Shown one piece after another: positions 34,143-43,900 of a DNA stretch of 64,000 nt. Both the position numbers and the translations under genes were made by a program. How positions within the stretch are numbered: the stretch's first letter is position 1; each line of letters opens with the position of its first letter. Source of the stretch: Nocardioides sp. zg-1228 (GTDB taxonomy: Bacteria; Actinomycetota; Actinomycetes; Propionibacteriales; Nocardioidaceae); assembly GCF_017086465.1 (NCBI RefSeq), contig NZ_CP070961.1:124001-188000 (forward strand), read 5' to 3'. The notes below the pieces were generated by a model, which searched no databases, was not told the origin of the DNA, and worked only from the letters and a program-made list of their open reading frames with translations.

Positions 34143-35566
34143 GCACCCCCGCCGACGTCGAGCGCTGGGTGGCGGCCGCGTCGATGGCCACCGGCGGCGA
34201 GCTGACGCCGATGCAGACCCTGCTGTGGCGTGCCGAGCGGCACCCGGTGCAGTCGTCGACGACCACCGTCGTGATCGACCTCGACCGGGCGCCCGACTGG
34301 CAGCGCTTCGTCGCGGCCACCGAGTGGGGCACCGAGCTGGTGCGCCGCCTGCGCCAGCGCGTCGTCGAGCCGGCCGTCCCGACCGCCGCTCCGGTCTGGG
34401 CCGACGACCCGACCTTCGACCTCGGCTACCACCTGCGCCGCGAGCGGGTCGCCAGCCGTGAGGAGATGCTCGGCGAGGCCGCACAGATCGCGCTGCGACC
34501 CTTCGACCGGTCGCGCCCGCTGTGGGAGGGGGTCCTCTTCGACGGCATGCCGAGCGGGGCGGCGTACGTCCTCAAGATCCACCACGCGCTCGCCGACCCG
34601 CTCGGCACGGTGCAGCTGCTCTCGATGCTCCAGTCCGATCGCCGCGCGCACACCCCGCTCAAGCCGCTCGGCGAGGAGCACGTGGCGCCGGCGGACGCCG
34701 ACCCGGTCGACCTGGCCGTCACCGGCCTGCGCACCGAGGTCGCCGCGCTTCCCCACCTCGCCCGCGCCGCCGCCCGCCGCGCCGCGCTGGCGGCGGTGCG
34801 ACCGCAGGCGACCGTCGCCTCGACGCTGCGCTACGGCGCCTCGGTGCGCCGGCTCCTCACCCCGGCCGCGCCGCCCTCGCCGGAGCTCTCGCCGCGCACG
34901 GGGCGGCGCTGGCGGTTCCTCACCTTCCGGGCCCCCCTCGAGCCGCTGCGCTCCGTCGCCCGCCTCGCCGGGGGGTCGGTCGACGACACGACCGTGGCGC
35001 TGGTCCTCGGCGGGCTGCGGCGCTACCACGCGCGGCGCGGCAGCACGGTGGCCGAGATCCCGGTGGGGGTCCGCGTCTCGCTGGCCCGCGCCAACGACCT
35101 CGGCAACCGCTTCGCCACCGCGCAGGTCAGCGGTCCGCTCGCCGTCGAGGACCCGGTAGACCGGGTCGCGGCGGTGCGCGGCGAGGTGCTGTCGCTGCAC
35201 ACCGAGCGGGCCCTCGAGGTGCTCGACGCCGCGGCGCCGCTGGTCAACCGGCTCCCGGCCGTCGTCGGGGCGTCCGCCCTGCGCGCCGCCACGGCCCCGG
35301 ACGCGTTCGTCCTCTCCCTGCCGGGCCCGCCACGCCGACGCTTCATGGCCGGGGCCGAGGTGGAGGGGATGTACGTCCTGGGGCCGTTGCCCGGCTCGGC
35401 GCTGACGGTGTGCCTGGTGACCTGCGCCGACACCGCGTGCATCGGCGTCAACGTCGACGCGAGCGCGGTGGCCGACCTCGGTGCGCTGGAGGAGTGCCTG
35501 GGCGAGGGCGTCGAGGAGATGGTCGCGGCCGGGCGCGCGACGGGTCAGGCGGTCGGGCCGACGTAG
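34139..35566 (+). CDS. Wax ester synthase / diacylglycerol acyltransferase (WS/DGAT)
   Basis: A 475-residue acyltransferase of the WS/DGAT family, which makes triacylglycerol from diacylglycerol and acyl-CoA. The active-site motif is HHALADP (His148, His149, Asp153); the usual HHxxxDG ends in Gly, here replaced by Pro. The late block NDLGNRF matches the family's second motif region. It is the last gene of the plsB-plsC operon, coupled by ATGA. Its 3' end overlaps the convergent GNAT gene by 22 bases. Confidence 0.88.
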   Translation: MSTPADVERWVAAASMATGGELTPMQTLLWRAERHPVQSSTTTVVIDLDRAPDWQRFVAATEWGTELVRRLRQRVVEPAVPTAAPVWADDPTFDLGYHLRRERVASREEMLGEAAQIALRPFDRSRPLWEGVLFDGMPSGAAYVLKIHHALADPLGTVQLLSMLQSDRRAHTPLKPLGEEHVAPADADPVDLAVTGLRTEVAALPHLARAAARRAALAAVRPQATVASTLRYGASVRRLLTPAAPPSPELSPRTGRRWRFLTFRAPLEPLRSVARLAGGSVDDTTVALVLGGLRRYHARRGSTVAEIPVGVRVSLARANDLGNRFATAQVSGPLAVEDPVDRVAAVRGEVLSLHTERALEVLDAAAPLVNRLPAVVGASALRAATAPDAFVLSLPGPPRRRFMAGAEVEGMYVLGPLPGSALTVCLVTCADTACIGVNVDASAVADLGALEECLGEGVEEMVAAGRATGQAVGPT

Positions 35567-36012
35567 CAGAGCATGCGGTGCTCGGAGCCCTCCTCGATGG
35601 TGGCGAAGCCGTGCCGCTCGTAGAAGCGCCGGGTGTCGGTGTCGACCTCGTCGACGTTGATGTGCATCTCGGGCGACCCCAGGTCGCGGGCGAGGTCGCG
35701 GCACAGGGCGAGGATCCGGGTGCCGACGCCGCGCGAGCGCAGCGCGGGGACGACGTAGAGCTCCTCGAGCTGCGCCACCGGGCCGTCGTACCAGATCGCC
35801 GGGCGCAGCGTGACCAGGGCGAACCCCACCGCGAGGTCGGAGGTGTCCTCCGCGAGCACGGCGAGCACGCCGTCGAGGCCCAGCAGGCGGGCGAAGCGCC
35901 CCGCGAGCACCTCGGCGTCGTCGGTCTCGGTGTCGAACTCGGTGTTGAAGTCCCACAGCAGGCGCCCGAGCACCTCGGCGTCCTCGACGGCGGCGCGGCG
36001 CACGACGGTCAT
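35545..36012 (-). CDS. GNAT-family N-acetyltransferase
   Basis: A 155-residue acetyltransferase. The acetyl-CoA binding region reads LEELYVVPALRSRGVGTRIL (motif A, RxxGxG/A) and the C-terminal motif B region includes RRFYERHGF. The acceptor substrate is unknown. ATG 36012 is six bases after TACGCT on the minus strand. It converges on and slightly overlaps the WS/DGAT gene. Confidence 0.85.
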   Translation of the reverse strand: MTVVRRAAVEDAEVLGRLLWDFNTEFDTETDDAEVLAGRFARLLGLDGVLAVLAEDTSDLAVGFALVTLRPAIWYDGPVAQLEELYVVPALRSRGVGTRILALCRDLARDLGSPEMHINVDEVDTDTRRFYERHGFATIEEGSEHRMLCYVGPTA

Positions 36013-36062
36013 GCAGCGAGCGTACGTCGCCGGGCGGGCCGCGTCAGCGGGGTCGGGCCGGG

Positions 36063-36557
36063 TCAGCCGGCGGGCGGGGCGACCGTGCGGTGGCGGGCGA
36101 AGAAGTCGTCGAGCAGGGCGGTGGACTCCGCGGCCAGCACCCCCGCGACGACCTCCGGACGGTGGTTGAGGCGGCGGTCGCGCACCACGTCCCAGAGCGA
36201 GCCCACGGCGCCCAGCTTGTCGTCGTAGGCGCCGAAGACGAGGCGGTCGACGCGGGCGAGGACCACCGCGCCGGCGCACATCGTGCACGGCTCGAGCGTG
36301 ACGACCAGCGTGCACCCCGACAGCCGCCACTCTCCGCGGGCGGCCGCCGCGGCGCGCAGGGCCACCACCTCGGCGTGGCCGGTGGGGTCGCCCTCGGCCT
36401 CGCGGGTGTTGTGGCCGGTGGCGACGACCGCGCCCGACTCGTCGAGGACCACCGCGCCGACCGGCACGTCGTCGGCGGCCAGGGCGGCCCGTGCCTCGGC
36501 GAGCGCGAGGCGCATGGCGTCGTCCCAGGTGCCGACCCGGGTGGTGTGCAGCGTCAT
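36063..36557 (-). CDS. tadA: tRNA-specific adenosine deaminase TadA
   Basis: A 164-residue zinc deaminase that converts A34 to inosine in tRNA-Arg(ACG). The catalytic motifs are GHAEVVAL (His ligand and proton-shuttling Glu) and LEPCTMCAGAV (two Cys ligands). The length matches the family (E. coli 167). Its ATG overlaps the stop of the gene upstream, an associated protein often paired with TadA in actinobacteria. Confidence 0.93.
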   Translation of the reverse strand: MTLHTTRVGTWDDAMRLALAEARAALAADDVPVGAVVLDESGAVVATGHNTREAEGDPTGHAEVVALRAAAAARGEWRLSGCTLVVTLEPCTMCAGAVVLARVDRLVFGAYDDKLGAVGSLWDVVRDRRLNHRPEVVAGVLAAESTALLDDFFARHRTVAPPAG

Positions 36558-37036
36558 GCGGAGGTGAGGCCCACGGCGTCGTCGAAGAGCTCGCCGAAGC
36601 CCAGTCGGCGGGCGATGTCGGAGAGCATCTCGTCGGGGTAGAGCTCCACGTCGTCGAGGAGCGCGCCGAGGTCGACGGCGTGCAGGCCGAGGTCGGCGAG
36701 CAGGTCGAGGTCGCCTGCCGGCACCTCGATGTCGTCGTCCTCGGGCGGGGGCAGGCCGAGGTGGTCGATCGCAGACTGCGCGAGCTCCCACGTGTCGGCG
36801 GCCGTCACGTCGGAGAGCAGCACGCGCGTACGCGCACCGACGACGCGCACCAGCACGAAGAAGTCCTCGTCGACCGCGACCATCCCGACGGCGCCATCGT
36901 CGCCGGAGACCTGGCGCAGCGCGTGGCCCAGCGAGTCGATCGTGTCGAACGCGGGCGAGGCGATCTCCTGCACCTGCCACGCGCCGTCCTCGCGGAAGGC
37001 GACCAGCGCGAAGTCGACCTGGCCGGGCTCGGACAT
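36554..37036 (-). CDS. tRNA adenosine deaminase-associated protein
   Basis: A 160-residue acidic protein beginning MSEPGQVDFALVAFREDG. It matches a family seen immediately before tadA in many actinobacteria and named for that position; its biochemical role is not known. The start has a strong Shine-Dalgarno sequence (GGAGGAGG). The stop overlaps the tadA ATG (ATGA), so both proteins should be made in proportion, which suggests a complex. Confidence 0.78.
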   Translation of the reverse strand: MSEPGQVDFALVAFREDGAWQVQEIASPAFDTIDSLGHALRQVSGDDGAVGMVAVDEDFFVLVRVVGARTRVLLSDVTAADTWELAQSAIDHLGLPPPEDDDIEVPAGDLDLLADLGLHAVDLGALLDDVELYPDEMLSDIARRLGFGELFDDAVGLTSA

Positions 37037-37134
37037 CCCCACACCTCCTCCACCACCGTCGACGTCAAATGTCGCAGAAAGCACGGGGGCCGCCAACCCT
37101 CGCCGGCGCCGCGGTCGCCGGGTTCGTACCCCAC

Positions 37135-37140
37135 TAGGGT
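37135..37140 (+). promoter_or_regulatory. -10 box (TAGGGT) of upp
   Basis: TAGGGT stands six bases before ATG 37147; predicted leaderless promoter. Confidence 0.5.
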
Positions 37141-37146
37141 GACCCC

Positions 37147-37788
37147 ATGCGCCTGCACGTGGTGAACCACCCCCTCGTCTCCCACAAGCTGACCGTCCTC
37201 CGCGACGAGCAGACCGACTCCCCGACGTTCCGACGGCTGACCGACGAGCTGGTGACGCTGCTGGCCTACGAGGCGACGCGCGAGGTGCGTGTCGACCCAC
37301 GGCCGATCACCACGCCCGTCGGCCCCACGTCGGGGGTCTACCTCGCGCACCCCAAGCCGATGGTCGTCCCGATCCTGCGGGCGGGCCTGGGCATGCTCGA
37401 CGGGATGATGCGGCTGCTGCCGACGGCGGAGGTGGGCTTCCTCGGCATGGTGCGCAACGAGGAGACGCTCGAGGCCTCGACCTACGCCGAGCGGCTGCCC
37501 GAGGACCTGTCCGGGCGCCAGTGCTACGTGCTCGACCCGATGCTGGCCACCGGTGGCACCCTCGCGGCGGCGGTCCGCTTCCTCACCGACCGCGGAGCCG
37601 ACGACATCACCGCGATCTGCCTGCTCGCCGCGCCGGAAGGCGTCGACCGGCTCGAGAAGGGGCTCGCCGGCCTCGACGTCCCGGTCACCGTCGTGACCGC
37701 GGCGATCGACGAGATGCTCAACGACAAGGGCTACATCGTCCCGGGCCTCGGCGACGCCGGCGACCGGCTCTACGGCGTCGCGCACTGA
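37147..37788 (+). CDS. upp: Uracil phosphoribosyltransferase
   Basis: A 213-residue pyrimidine salvage enzyme that makes UMP from uracil and PRPP. The PRPP-binding loop is [14 protein letters not shown]. Uracil-site residues near the C-terminus ([13 protein letters not shown]) match the family. The N-terminus [19 protein letters not shown] is typical. Length agrees with E. coli Upp (208). Confidence 0.96.
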   Translation: MRLHVVNHPLVSHKLTVLRDEQTDSPTFRRLTDELVTLLAYEATREVRVDPRPITTPVGPTSGVYLAHPKPMVVPILRAGLGMLDGMMRLLPTAEVGFLGMVRNEETLEASTYAERLPEDLSGRQCYVLDPMLATGGTLAAAVRFLTDRGADDITAICLLAAPEGVDRLEKGLAGLDVPVTVVTAAIDEMLNDKGYIVPGLGDAGDRLYGVAH

Positions 37789-37803
37789 CGGCGAGCCCTC
37801 AGC

Positions 37804-39039
37804 TCACCGGGCGGTGAGCCGCCGCAGGGCCACGACGTGGTCGGGGGTGAGCTCGTCGAGCGTGCGGACGCCGAGCAGCTTCATCGTCCGCTCGACCTGC
37901 CCGCGCAGGATGTCGATCACCCGGTCGACACCCTCGCGACCGCCGGCCATCAGGCCGTAGAGATAGGCGCGCCCGACGAGGGTGAAGGTGGCGCCGTGGG
38001 CGACGGCGGCGACGACGTCCTGCCCCGACATGATGCCGGTGTCGACGTGCACCTCGACGCGGTCGCCGACGGCCGCGACGACGTCGGGCAGCAGGTGGAA
38101 GGGCACCGGCGCCCGGTCGAGCTGGCGCCCGCCGTGGTTGGACAGCAGCACCGCGTCGACGCCGACGTCGGCGCAGCGGCGCGCGTCGTCGACGGTCTGG
38201 ACGCCCTTCACCACGACCTTGCCGGGCCACTGGTCCCGGATCCACGCCAGGTCGTCGTAGGTCACGGTCGGGTCGAACATCGTGTCGAGCAGCTCGGCGA
38301 CCGTGCCCGACCAGGCGTCGAGCGAGGCGAACGCGAGCGGCCCGGTGGTGAGGAAGTCGAACCACCACGCGGGGCGGGGGATCGCGTCGAGCACGGTGCG
38401 CGGGGTGAGGGTCGGCGGGATCGTCATGCCGTTGCGCACGTCGCGCAGCCGGGCGCCGGCCACCGGCACGTCCACCGTGACGAGCAGCGTGTCGAAGCCC
38501 GCGTGGGCGGCCCGCTCGACGAGCGCCATCGAGCGCTCGCGGTCCTTCCACATGTAGAGCTGGAACCAGTTGCGCGCGCCGCTCGCGGCCGGGGCAGCGG
38601 CGGCGACCTCCTCGATCGAGGTGGTGCCCATGGTGGAGAGGGCGAACGGGATGCCGGCGGCCGCGGCTGCCGTCGCGCCGGCGATCTCGCCCTCGGCCTG
38701 CATCATCCGGGTGAAGCCGGTGGGGGCGATCCCGAACGGCAGCGCCACCCGGGCGCCGAGCACGTCGCGGGAGGTGTCGACCTCGGAGACGTCGCGGAGG
38801 ATCGCGGGCCGGAACTCCACGTCGGCGAAGGCCTGCCGGGCGCGGGCCAGGGAGACCTCGCCGTCCGCGGCCCCGTCGGTGTAGTCGAACGCCGCGCGGG
38901 GCGTACGCCTCTTGGCGATGCGACGCAGGTCCTCGACGGTCAGCGCGTTGGCGAGGCGTCGCTCGCGCGCCGACCAGGTGGGCTCCTTGAAGCGCAGCAG
39001 CGGAGCGAGGTCGCGCCGCCTCGGGATCTGTCGTCGCAC
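37804..39039 (-). CDS. lldD: FMN-dependent alpha-hydroxy acid dehydrogenase (L-lactate dehydrogenase-like)
   Basis: A 411-residue flavoenzyme of the LldD/glycolate oxidase family. The FMN/substrate motif SNHGGRQLD contains the catalytic His and an active-site Arg. [11 protein letters not shown] near the N-terminus and the FMN-phosphate region after [12 protein letters not shown] fit the family. It oxidises L-lactate or a related 2-hydroxy acid and passes electrons to the respiratory chain. Lactate is the most likely substrate by similarity to actinobacterial LldD, but this is not certain. GTG start. Confidence 0.85.
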   Translation of the reverse strand: MRRQIPRRRDLAPLLRFKEPTWSARERRLANALTVEDLRRIAKRRTPRAAFDYTDGAADGEVSLARARQAFADVEFRPAILRDVSEVDTSRDVLGARVALPFGIAPTGFTRMMQAEGEIAGATAAAAAGIPFALSTMGTTSIEEVAAAAPAASGARNWFQLYMWKDRERSMALVERAAHAGFDTLLVTVDVPVAGARLRDVRNGMTIPPTLTPRTVLDAIPRPAWWFDFLTTGPLAFASLDAWSGTVAELLDTMFDPTVTYDDLAWIRDQWPGKVVVKGVQTVDDARRCADVGVDAVLLSNHGGRQLDRAPVPFHLLPDVVAAVGDRVEVHVDTGIMSGQDVVAAVAHGATFTLVGRAYLYGLMAGGREGVDRVIDILRGQVERTMKLLGVRTLDELTPDHVVALRRLTAR

Positions 39040-39158
39040 GAGATCACCCCATCACGGGTCGCCGAGGGCGGTCGCCCCGGTCGGGGGCACCATCTTCGCG
39101 CAGGACCCCCGCCGCTGCTCGGGCCGCGCCGCTGTGGTCCACGCCACGGTGTGCAGCC

Positions 39159-39186
39159 GTGACTCACGCCACACGTTCGGTACCTT
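39159..39186 (+). promoter_or_regulatory. Candidate pntAB promoter
   Basis: GTGACT (39159-39164) and TACCTT (39181-39186) are separated by 16 bases. The predicted leader of about 35 bases contains AGGAGG before the GTG start. The rest of the 188-bp gap holds no gene I can support. Confidence 0.4.
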
Positions 39187-39227
39187 GTGCCCGGCCCGAC
39201 CGTCCGGCCCGCCACCAGGAGGCAGTA

Positions 39228-40766
39228 GTGCGCATCGGCATCCCTCGCGAGTCCCGGCCAGGGGAGACCCTGGTGGCCGCCACGGCGAAGACGGCGTCAC
39301 AGCTCGCGGCGCTCGGCTACGACGTGGTGGTCGAGACGGGGGCCGGCGTGGCCGCCGACCAGCCCGACACGGCGTTCGCCGAGGCCGGCATCGCGGTCGG
39401 GACCGGTGCCGACGTGTGGTCGAGCGACGTGGTGGTGAAGGTCGACGCGCCCACCGACGACGAGATCGGCCGGCTGCGCCCGGGCGCGACGGTCGTCAGC
39501 CTGATGGCGCCCGCCCGGAGCCCCGAGCTGGTCGAGCGCCTCGCCGCGCAGGGCGTGACCGCGCTCGCGATGGACGCCGTGCCGCGCATCTCGCGCGCGC
39601 AGTCGATGGACGTGCTCTCCTCGATGGCCAACGTCGCGGGCTACCGCGCGGTGATCGAGGCGGCCCACGAGTTCGGCCGGCTCTTCACCGGCCAGGTCAC
39701 CGCCGCCGGCAAGGTGCCGCCTGCACGGGTGTTCGTCGTCGGCGCCGGGGTGGCCGGTCTGGCCGCGATCGGCGCGGCGGGCTCCCTGGGCGCGGTCGTG
39801 CGCGCGTTCGACGTGCGTCCCGAGGTGGCCGAGCAGGTCGAGTCGATGGGCGCGCAGTTCGTCACCGTCGACATGGAGCAGGAGGTGTCCTCCGACGGCT
39901 ACGCCAAGGAGATGACCGCCGAGCAGGAGGCCGCGACCGCCGCGATGTACGACGAGGAGGCGCGCGCCGCCGACATCGTCATCACCACCGCGCTGATCCC
40001 CGGCCGGCCGGCACCGCGGCTGATCACCGCCGAGACGGTCGCGGCGATGCGGCCCGGCTCGGTCGTCGTCGACATGGCCGCGGCCAACGGCGGCAACGTC
40101 GCCGCGACGGTCGAGGACGAGCGGGTGGTGACCGCCAACGGCGTCACCGTGCTGGGCTACACCGATCTCGCCGGCCGGCTGGCCGCGCAGACGAGCCAGC
40201 TCTACGGCACCAACGTGGTCAACCTGATGAAGCTCCTGACGCCCGGCAAGGACGGCGTGCTCACCCTCGACCTGGACGACGTCGTCCAGCGTGGCATCAC
40301 CGTGACGCGATCGACCGGCGAGGGCGCGGAGGTGATGTGGCCGCCGCCCCCCGTGCAGGTCTCTGCCGCGCCCGCCCCCGCCGCCCCCGCGGCCGTCGAG
40401 AAGCAGCCGCCCCCGCCGCCCGACCCGCGTCGCCGGCTCTACGCCGCCGGCCTGGCCGCCGTGGTGTTCCTCGCGCTCGCGACCGCCGCGCCGGTCAGCT
40501 TCCTGCCGAGCCTCACGGTCTTCGTGCTCGCCGTCGTGATCGGCTTCTACGTCATCGGCAACGTGCACCACGCGCTGCACACCCCGCTGATGAGCGTCAC
40601 CAACGCGATCAGCGGCATCATCGTCGTCGGCGCGATCCTGCAGGCCCCGGTCGACAACCTCGCGGTCCAGCTCGTCGCCGGGGTGGCCATCCTGCTCGCC
40701 AGCATCAACGTCTTCGGTGGCTTCCTGGTCACCCGGCGGATGCTCAACATGTTCCAGAAGGGCTGA
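39228..40766 (+). CDS. pntA: NAD(P) transhydrogenase subunit alpha
   Basis: A 512-residue subunit of the proton-translocating transhydrogenase that makes NADPH from NADH. The N-terminal domain begins [13 protein letters not shown], and the NAD-binding motif is [18 protein letters not shown]. After a Pro/Ala linker (about residues 380-400) come about four membrane helices. The single long polypeptide corresponds to E. coli PntA (510). Strong Shine-Dalgarno sequence AGGAGG before GTG 39228. Confidence 0.95.
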   Translation: MRIGIPRESRPGETLVAATAKTASQLAALGYDVVVETGAGVAADQPDTAFAEAGIAVGTGADVWSSDVVVKVDAPTDDEIGRLRPGATVVSLMAPARSPELVERLAAQGVTALAMDAVPRISRAQSMDVLSSMANVAGYRAVIEAAHEFGRLFTGQVTAAGKVPPARVFVVGAGVAGLAAIGAAGSLGAVVRAFDVRPEVAEQVESMGAQFVTVDMEQEVSSDGYAKEMTAEQEAATAAMYDEEARAADIVITTALIPGRPAPRLITAETVAAMRPGSVVVDMAAANGGNVAATVEDERVVTANGVTVLGYTDLAGRLAAQTSQLYGTNVVNLMKLLTPGKDGVLTLDLDDVVQRGITVTRSTGEGAEVMWPPPPVQVSAAPAPAAPAAVEKQPPPPPDPRRRLYAAGLAAVVFLALATAAPVSFLPSLTVFVLAVVIGFYVIGNVHHALHTPLMSVTNAISGIIVVGAILQAPVDNLAVQLVAGVAILLASINVFGGFLVTRRMLNMFQKG

Positions 40767-40773
40767 GACCGGC

Positions 40774-42231
40774 ATGGACCTCGGTAGGGACTCGAGCCTG
40801 GTCTCGTTCGTCACGGGCGCCTACATCCTCGCGGCGCTGCTGTTCATCCTCGCCCTCGCCGGGCTGAGCAAGCACGAGACGGCGCGGCGCGGCAACGCGT
40901 TCGGCATGGCCGGCATGGCCCTCGCGCTGGTCGCGAGCCTGCTGCTGGTGCTCGACCGCCTCGGCGCCGACTACGTCGACCAGGGCCCGGTCGTGGTCGG
41001 GCTCGTCATCATCCTCGTCGCCGGCACGGTGGGCGCGGTCATCGGGATCCGGCTCGCCCGGCGCGTCGAGATGACCGGCATGCCCGAGCTGATCGCGATG
41101 ATGCACAGCTTCGTCGGCCTCGCCGCCGTGCTGGTCGGCTACAACACCTTCATCGAGGTCGCCTCCCTGCACGGCGAGCTCGGGCTGGAGTCCGACGCGG
41201 TGCACAACGCCGAGGTCTTCCTGGGCGTGTTCATCGGCGCGGTGACCTTCACCGGCTCGATCGTGGCCAACCTCAAGCTCAGCGCCCGGATGAAGTCCTC
41301 GCCGCTGGTGCTGCCCGCGCGCCACCTGCTCAACCTCGCCGTCCTGCTGGTGTCCGCCGCGCTGATGGTGTGGTTCATGCTCGCCGACGGGTGGGTGGGG
41401 ATGGTGCCGCTCGCGCTCATGACCGTCCTCGCGCTGGCGCTGGGCTTCCACCTCGTCGCCGCCATCGGCGGCGGTGACATGCCGGTCGTGGTGTCGATGC
41501 TCAACAGCTACTCGGGGTGGGCCGCGGCCGCGGCGGGCTTCATGCTCGGCAACGACCTGCTGATCATCACCGGCGCGCTCGTCGGCTCGTCCGGCGCGAT
41601 CCTCAGCTACCTCATGTGCACGGCGATGAACCGCTCGTTCGTCAGCGTCATCGCCGGTGGCTTCGGCTCCGACGGCGCCACCGTGGGCGGTGACCGCGAC
41701 TACGGCGAGCACCGCGAGATCCAGGCGGGCGAGGTCGCCGACCTGCTCGCCGGGGCCTCGTCGGTGGTCATCACGCCCGGCTACGGCATGGCCGTGGCCC
41801 AGGCGCAGTACCCTGTCGCCGAGCTGACGCGGAAGCTGCGCGACAAGGGCGTCGACGTCCGCTTCGGCATCCACCCCGTCGCGGGCCGCCTGCCCGGGCA
41901 CATGAACGTCCTGCTCGCCGAGGCGAAGGTCCCCTACGACATCGTGCTCGAGATGGACGAGATCAACGACGACCTCGCCGACACCGACGTCGTGCTGGTC
42001 ATCGGCGCCAACGACACCGTCAACCCGGCCGCGCTCGAGGAGCCCGGATCGCCGATCGCGGGCATGCCGGTGCTCGAGGTGTGGAAGGCCCGCGACGTGA
42101 TCGTCTTCAAGCGGTCGATGGCCACCGGCTACGCCGGGGTGCAGAACCCGCTCTTCTTCAAGGACAACACCCAGATGCTCTTCGGCGACGCCAAGGACAA
42201 GGTCACCGAGATCGTCGCGGCGCTCGGCTGA
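40774..42231 (+). CDS. pntB: NAD(P) transhydrogenase subunit beta
   Basis: A 485-residue membrane subunit with about nine helices followed by the soluble NADP-binding domain. Characteristic segments are the helix [20 protein letters not shown], the Rossmann-like [20 protein letters not shown], and [10 protein letters not shown] near the C-terminus. It starts seven bases after the pntA stop and forms an operon with it. It completes the PntAB complex without extra subunits. Confidence 0.95.
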   Translation: MDLGRDSSLVSFVTGAYILAALLFILALAGLSKHETARRGNAFGMAGMALALVASLLLVLDRLGADYVDQGPVVVGLVIILVAGTVGAVIGIRLARRVEMTGMPELIAMMHSFVGLAAVLVGYNTFIEVASLHGELGLESDAVHNAEVFLGVFIGAVTFTGSIVANLKLSARMKSSPLVLPARHLLNLAVLLVSAALMVWFMLADGWVGMVPLALMTVLALALGFHLVAAIGGGDMPVVVSMLNSYSGWAAAAAGFMLGNDLLIITGALVGSSGAILSYLMCTAMNRSFVSVIAGGFGSDGATVGGDRDYGEHREIQAGEVADLLAGASSVVITPGYGMAVAQAQYPVAELTRKLRDKGVDVRFGIHPVAGRLPGHMNVLLAEAKVPYDIVLEMDEINDDLADTDVVLVIGANDTVNPAALEEPGSPIAGMPVLEVWKARDVIVFKRSMATGYAGVQNPLFFKDNTQMLFGDAKDKVTEIVAALG

Positions 42232-42280
42232 GGGGCGCGTGCGGGGCGCATCGGGGCAGGGATCTGCCCACGATCGTGAG

Positions 42281-42288
42281 ACACGTGT
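42281..42288. promoter_or_regulatory. Palindrome ACACGTGT upstream of the secretion-associated module
   Basis: A perfect 8-bp palindrome centred 37 bases before ATG 42322, where a regulator would overlap the -35 region. TATCTA (42309-42314) is a possible -10 box. The operator role is an inference. Confidence 0.3.
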
Positions 42289-42321
42289 TTGAGCCGGCCG
42301 CGAGACGGTATCTATCCACCC

Positions 42322-42765
42322 ATGACCGACCAACTTCCCCCCGGCCCGTGGCTGCGACCGGTCCGGCCGCCCGCCGATCCGGTCCGCGCGTCCGCGGCGC
42401 AGCGCGAGCTGATGGACGAGATCCACGAGCAGGTGCTGCGCAAGCTGGAGAGGGCTCGTGAGCTGGACGCCGCCGCCAAGGAGCAGATGCTCACCCCCGG
42501 CTCCGGCGCCAGCGGCGAGGCCCTCGACGGTGCGGTCCAGGTGCGCGTCGACTCCCGGGGGATGATCCAGTCGGTGTCGTTCGAGCCGGGCATCACCGGG
42601 CTGAGCGCCGACGAGCTCCGCGAGGAGACGCTGGCGGCGCTGCAGCAGGCCAAGGCCGGCCTCGGTCTCGGGTCCCGGTCCGCGGGTCGGGCCGTGGACG
42701 CACTCTTCGACCGCAGCGTGGCACAGGCGCTGCTCCGCTTCCTCGACCCCCAGGAGACACCGTGA
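42322..42765 (+). CDS. YbaB/EbfC-like protein, first of a type VII-associated module
   Basis: A 147-residue protein. An N-terminal helical segment (about residues 25-55) is followed by the YbaB beta-strand/helix pattern, LDGAVQVRVDSRGMIQSVSF and ADELREETLAALQQAK. YbaB-fold proteins occur in mycobacterial ESX-1 loci as EspL, probably as chaperones or adaptors. The next gene, EspC-like, overlaps it by four bases, and a second YbaB-like gene closes the group. A DNA-binding role, as for true EbfC, is less likely in this context. Confidence 0.7.
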   Translation: MTDQLPPGPWLRPVRPPADPVRASAAQRELMDEIHEQVLRKLERARELDAAAKEQMLTPGSGASGEALDGAVQVRVDSRGMIQSVSFEPGITGLSADELREETLAALQQAKAGLGLGSRSAGRAVDALFDRSVAQALLRFLDPQETP

Positions 42766-43079
42766 GCAACGGGTTCTACGTCGAACCGTCCGAGCTGTCC
42801 AGGATCTCGGCCGCGCTGAGCACCGCCGCCGGTCAGACAGGAGAGGCCGGATCCGCCGGCGCCGCGGTCACGGCGCTCTCGCCGCAGGCGTTCGGCATCA
42901 TCTGCTCGTTCTTCACCCCGCCGTGCCTGGCCTTCTCGAGCGCCGCGCTGACGGCGATCGGGGCCATCGAGGGCGCCCTCGGCAAGGGGGCCGGTGCGGT
43001 GGACGCGTGCTCGGCCGACTTCCAGAAGACCGACGCGGCCGTGGCGCAGATGCACGACAAGCTGAGAGGAACACTCTGA
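42762..43079 (+). CDS. EspC-like type VII secretion target
   Basis: A 105-residue protein with the two-helix layout of EspC/DUF2580 proteins. It begins SNGFYVEPSELSRISAALST, has a Gly/Ala-rich middle, and ends FQKTDAAVAQMHDKLRGTL. EspC-type proteins are secreted by ESX systems. Two cysteines (ICSFFTPPC) in the middle are unusual and might form a disulfide. The GTG start overlaps the upstream stop and its own stop overlaps the next start. Confidence 0.7.
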   Translation: MSNGFYVEPSELSRISAALSTAAGQTGEAGSAGAAVTALSPQAFGIICSFFTPPCLAFSSAALTAIGAIEGALGKGAGAVDACSADFQKTDAAVAQMHDKLRGTL

Positions 43080-43900
43080 TGTCCGACCTGATCGCCGTCG
43101 AGCCGATCGACCTCGCGGGCTCTCCCTACGAGCAGGTGGCGGGGGGCGACTACTCCGGTCTGGTCGGCTTCCACCCCGGCGCCTCCAGCGCCGTGGCGGC
43201 CGGGCAGGCGTTCGCCCAGGGCGACGAGCTCAGCGGCGTCATCGCCCTCGCCGGCGTCGCCACCGACATGGTGATGATGGCCATCGACCCGTTCGCGACG
43301 CTGCTCAGCAGCGTGGCCGGGTTCCTCATGGACTACGTCCCGCCCCTGCCGCAGATGCTCGACTCGCTGGCCGGCAACCCGGCGCTGGTGGAGTCGATCG
43401 GCGTCTCCTGGGGCAACATCGCCGACCACCTCGAGTCCTCCGCGGCCGACCTGATGAGTGCCCTCAACGCGGCGATGTCCGGCTGGAGCGGACTCGCCGC
43501 CACCGCCTTCGGTGTGGTGGCAGCCGCGCTGGTCGACGCGATGCACCGCTCGGCGTTCGTCTGCCGGTGCATCGCCCAGGGCATGCAGCTGGCCAGCGGG
43601 GTCGTCCAGGCCGTGCGCAGCTTCGTCCGCGACCTGATCGCCGACCTGGTGGGGGCGCTCATCGCGTGGGCCGGCGAGGTCGCCGCGACCGTCGGCATCG
43701 GAGCGTCGTGGGTCATCCCGAAGGCCACCGCCCGGATCAGCATCACGGTCACCGACTGCACCACCTTCACGCAGGCGCTGGTGCGCGGCATGACCGACTT
43801 CAAGATCGTCGCCGAGCTCGTCGACACGGGCTGGGGCGCGATGCTCAACGCCGTCCAGGCCGTCGACTCCGGCATCGACCGCGGCGGTGCCGGCGCATGA
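43079..43900 (+). CDS. WXG-domain protein lacking a C-terminal toxin domain
   Basis: A 273-residue helical protein. The segment ESIGVSWGNIADHLES followed by SGWSGLAATAF (Trp136-Ser-Gly138) matches the WXG-like domain at the head of actinobacterial type VII toxins. Further on are amphipathic and hydrophobic helices (LIADLVGALIAWAGEVAATV). There is no recognisable toxin domain at the C-terminus, which ends at GIDRGGAGA. It may be a structural or carrier substrate. It is coupled on both sides by ATGA-type overlaps. Confidence 0.65.
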   Translation: MSDLIAVEPIDLAGSPYEQVAGGDYSGLVGFHPGASSAVAAGQAFAQGDELSGVIALAGVATDMVMMAIDPFATLLSSVAGFLMDYVPPLPQMLDSLAGNPALVESIGVSWGNIADHLESSAADLMSALNAAMSGWSGLAATAFGVVAAALVDAMHRSAFVCRCIAQGMQLASGVVQAVRSFVRDLIADLVGALIAWAGEVAATVGIGASWVIPKATARISITVTDCTTFTQALVRGMTDFKIVAELVDTGWGAMLNAVQAVDSGIDRGGAGA

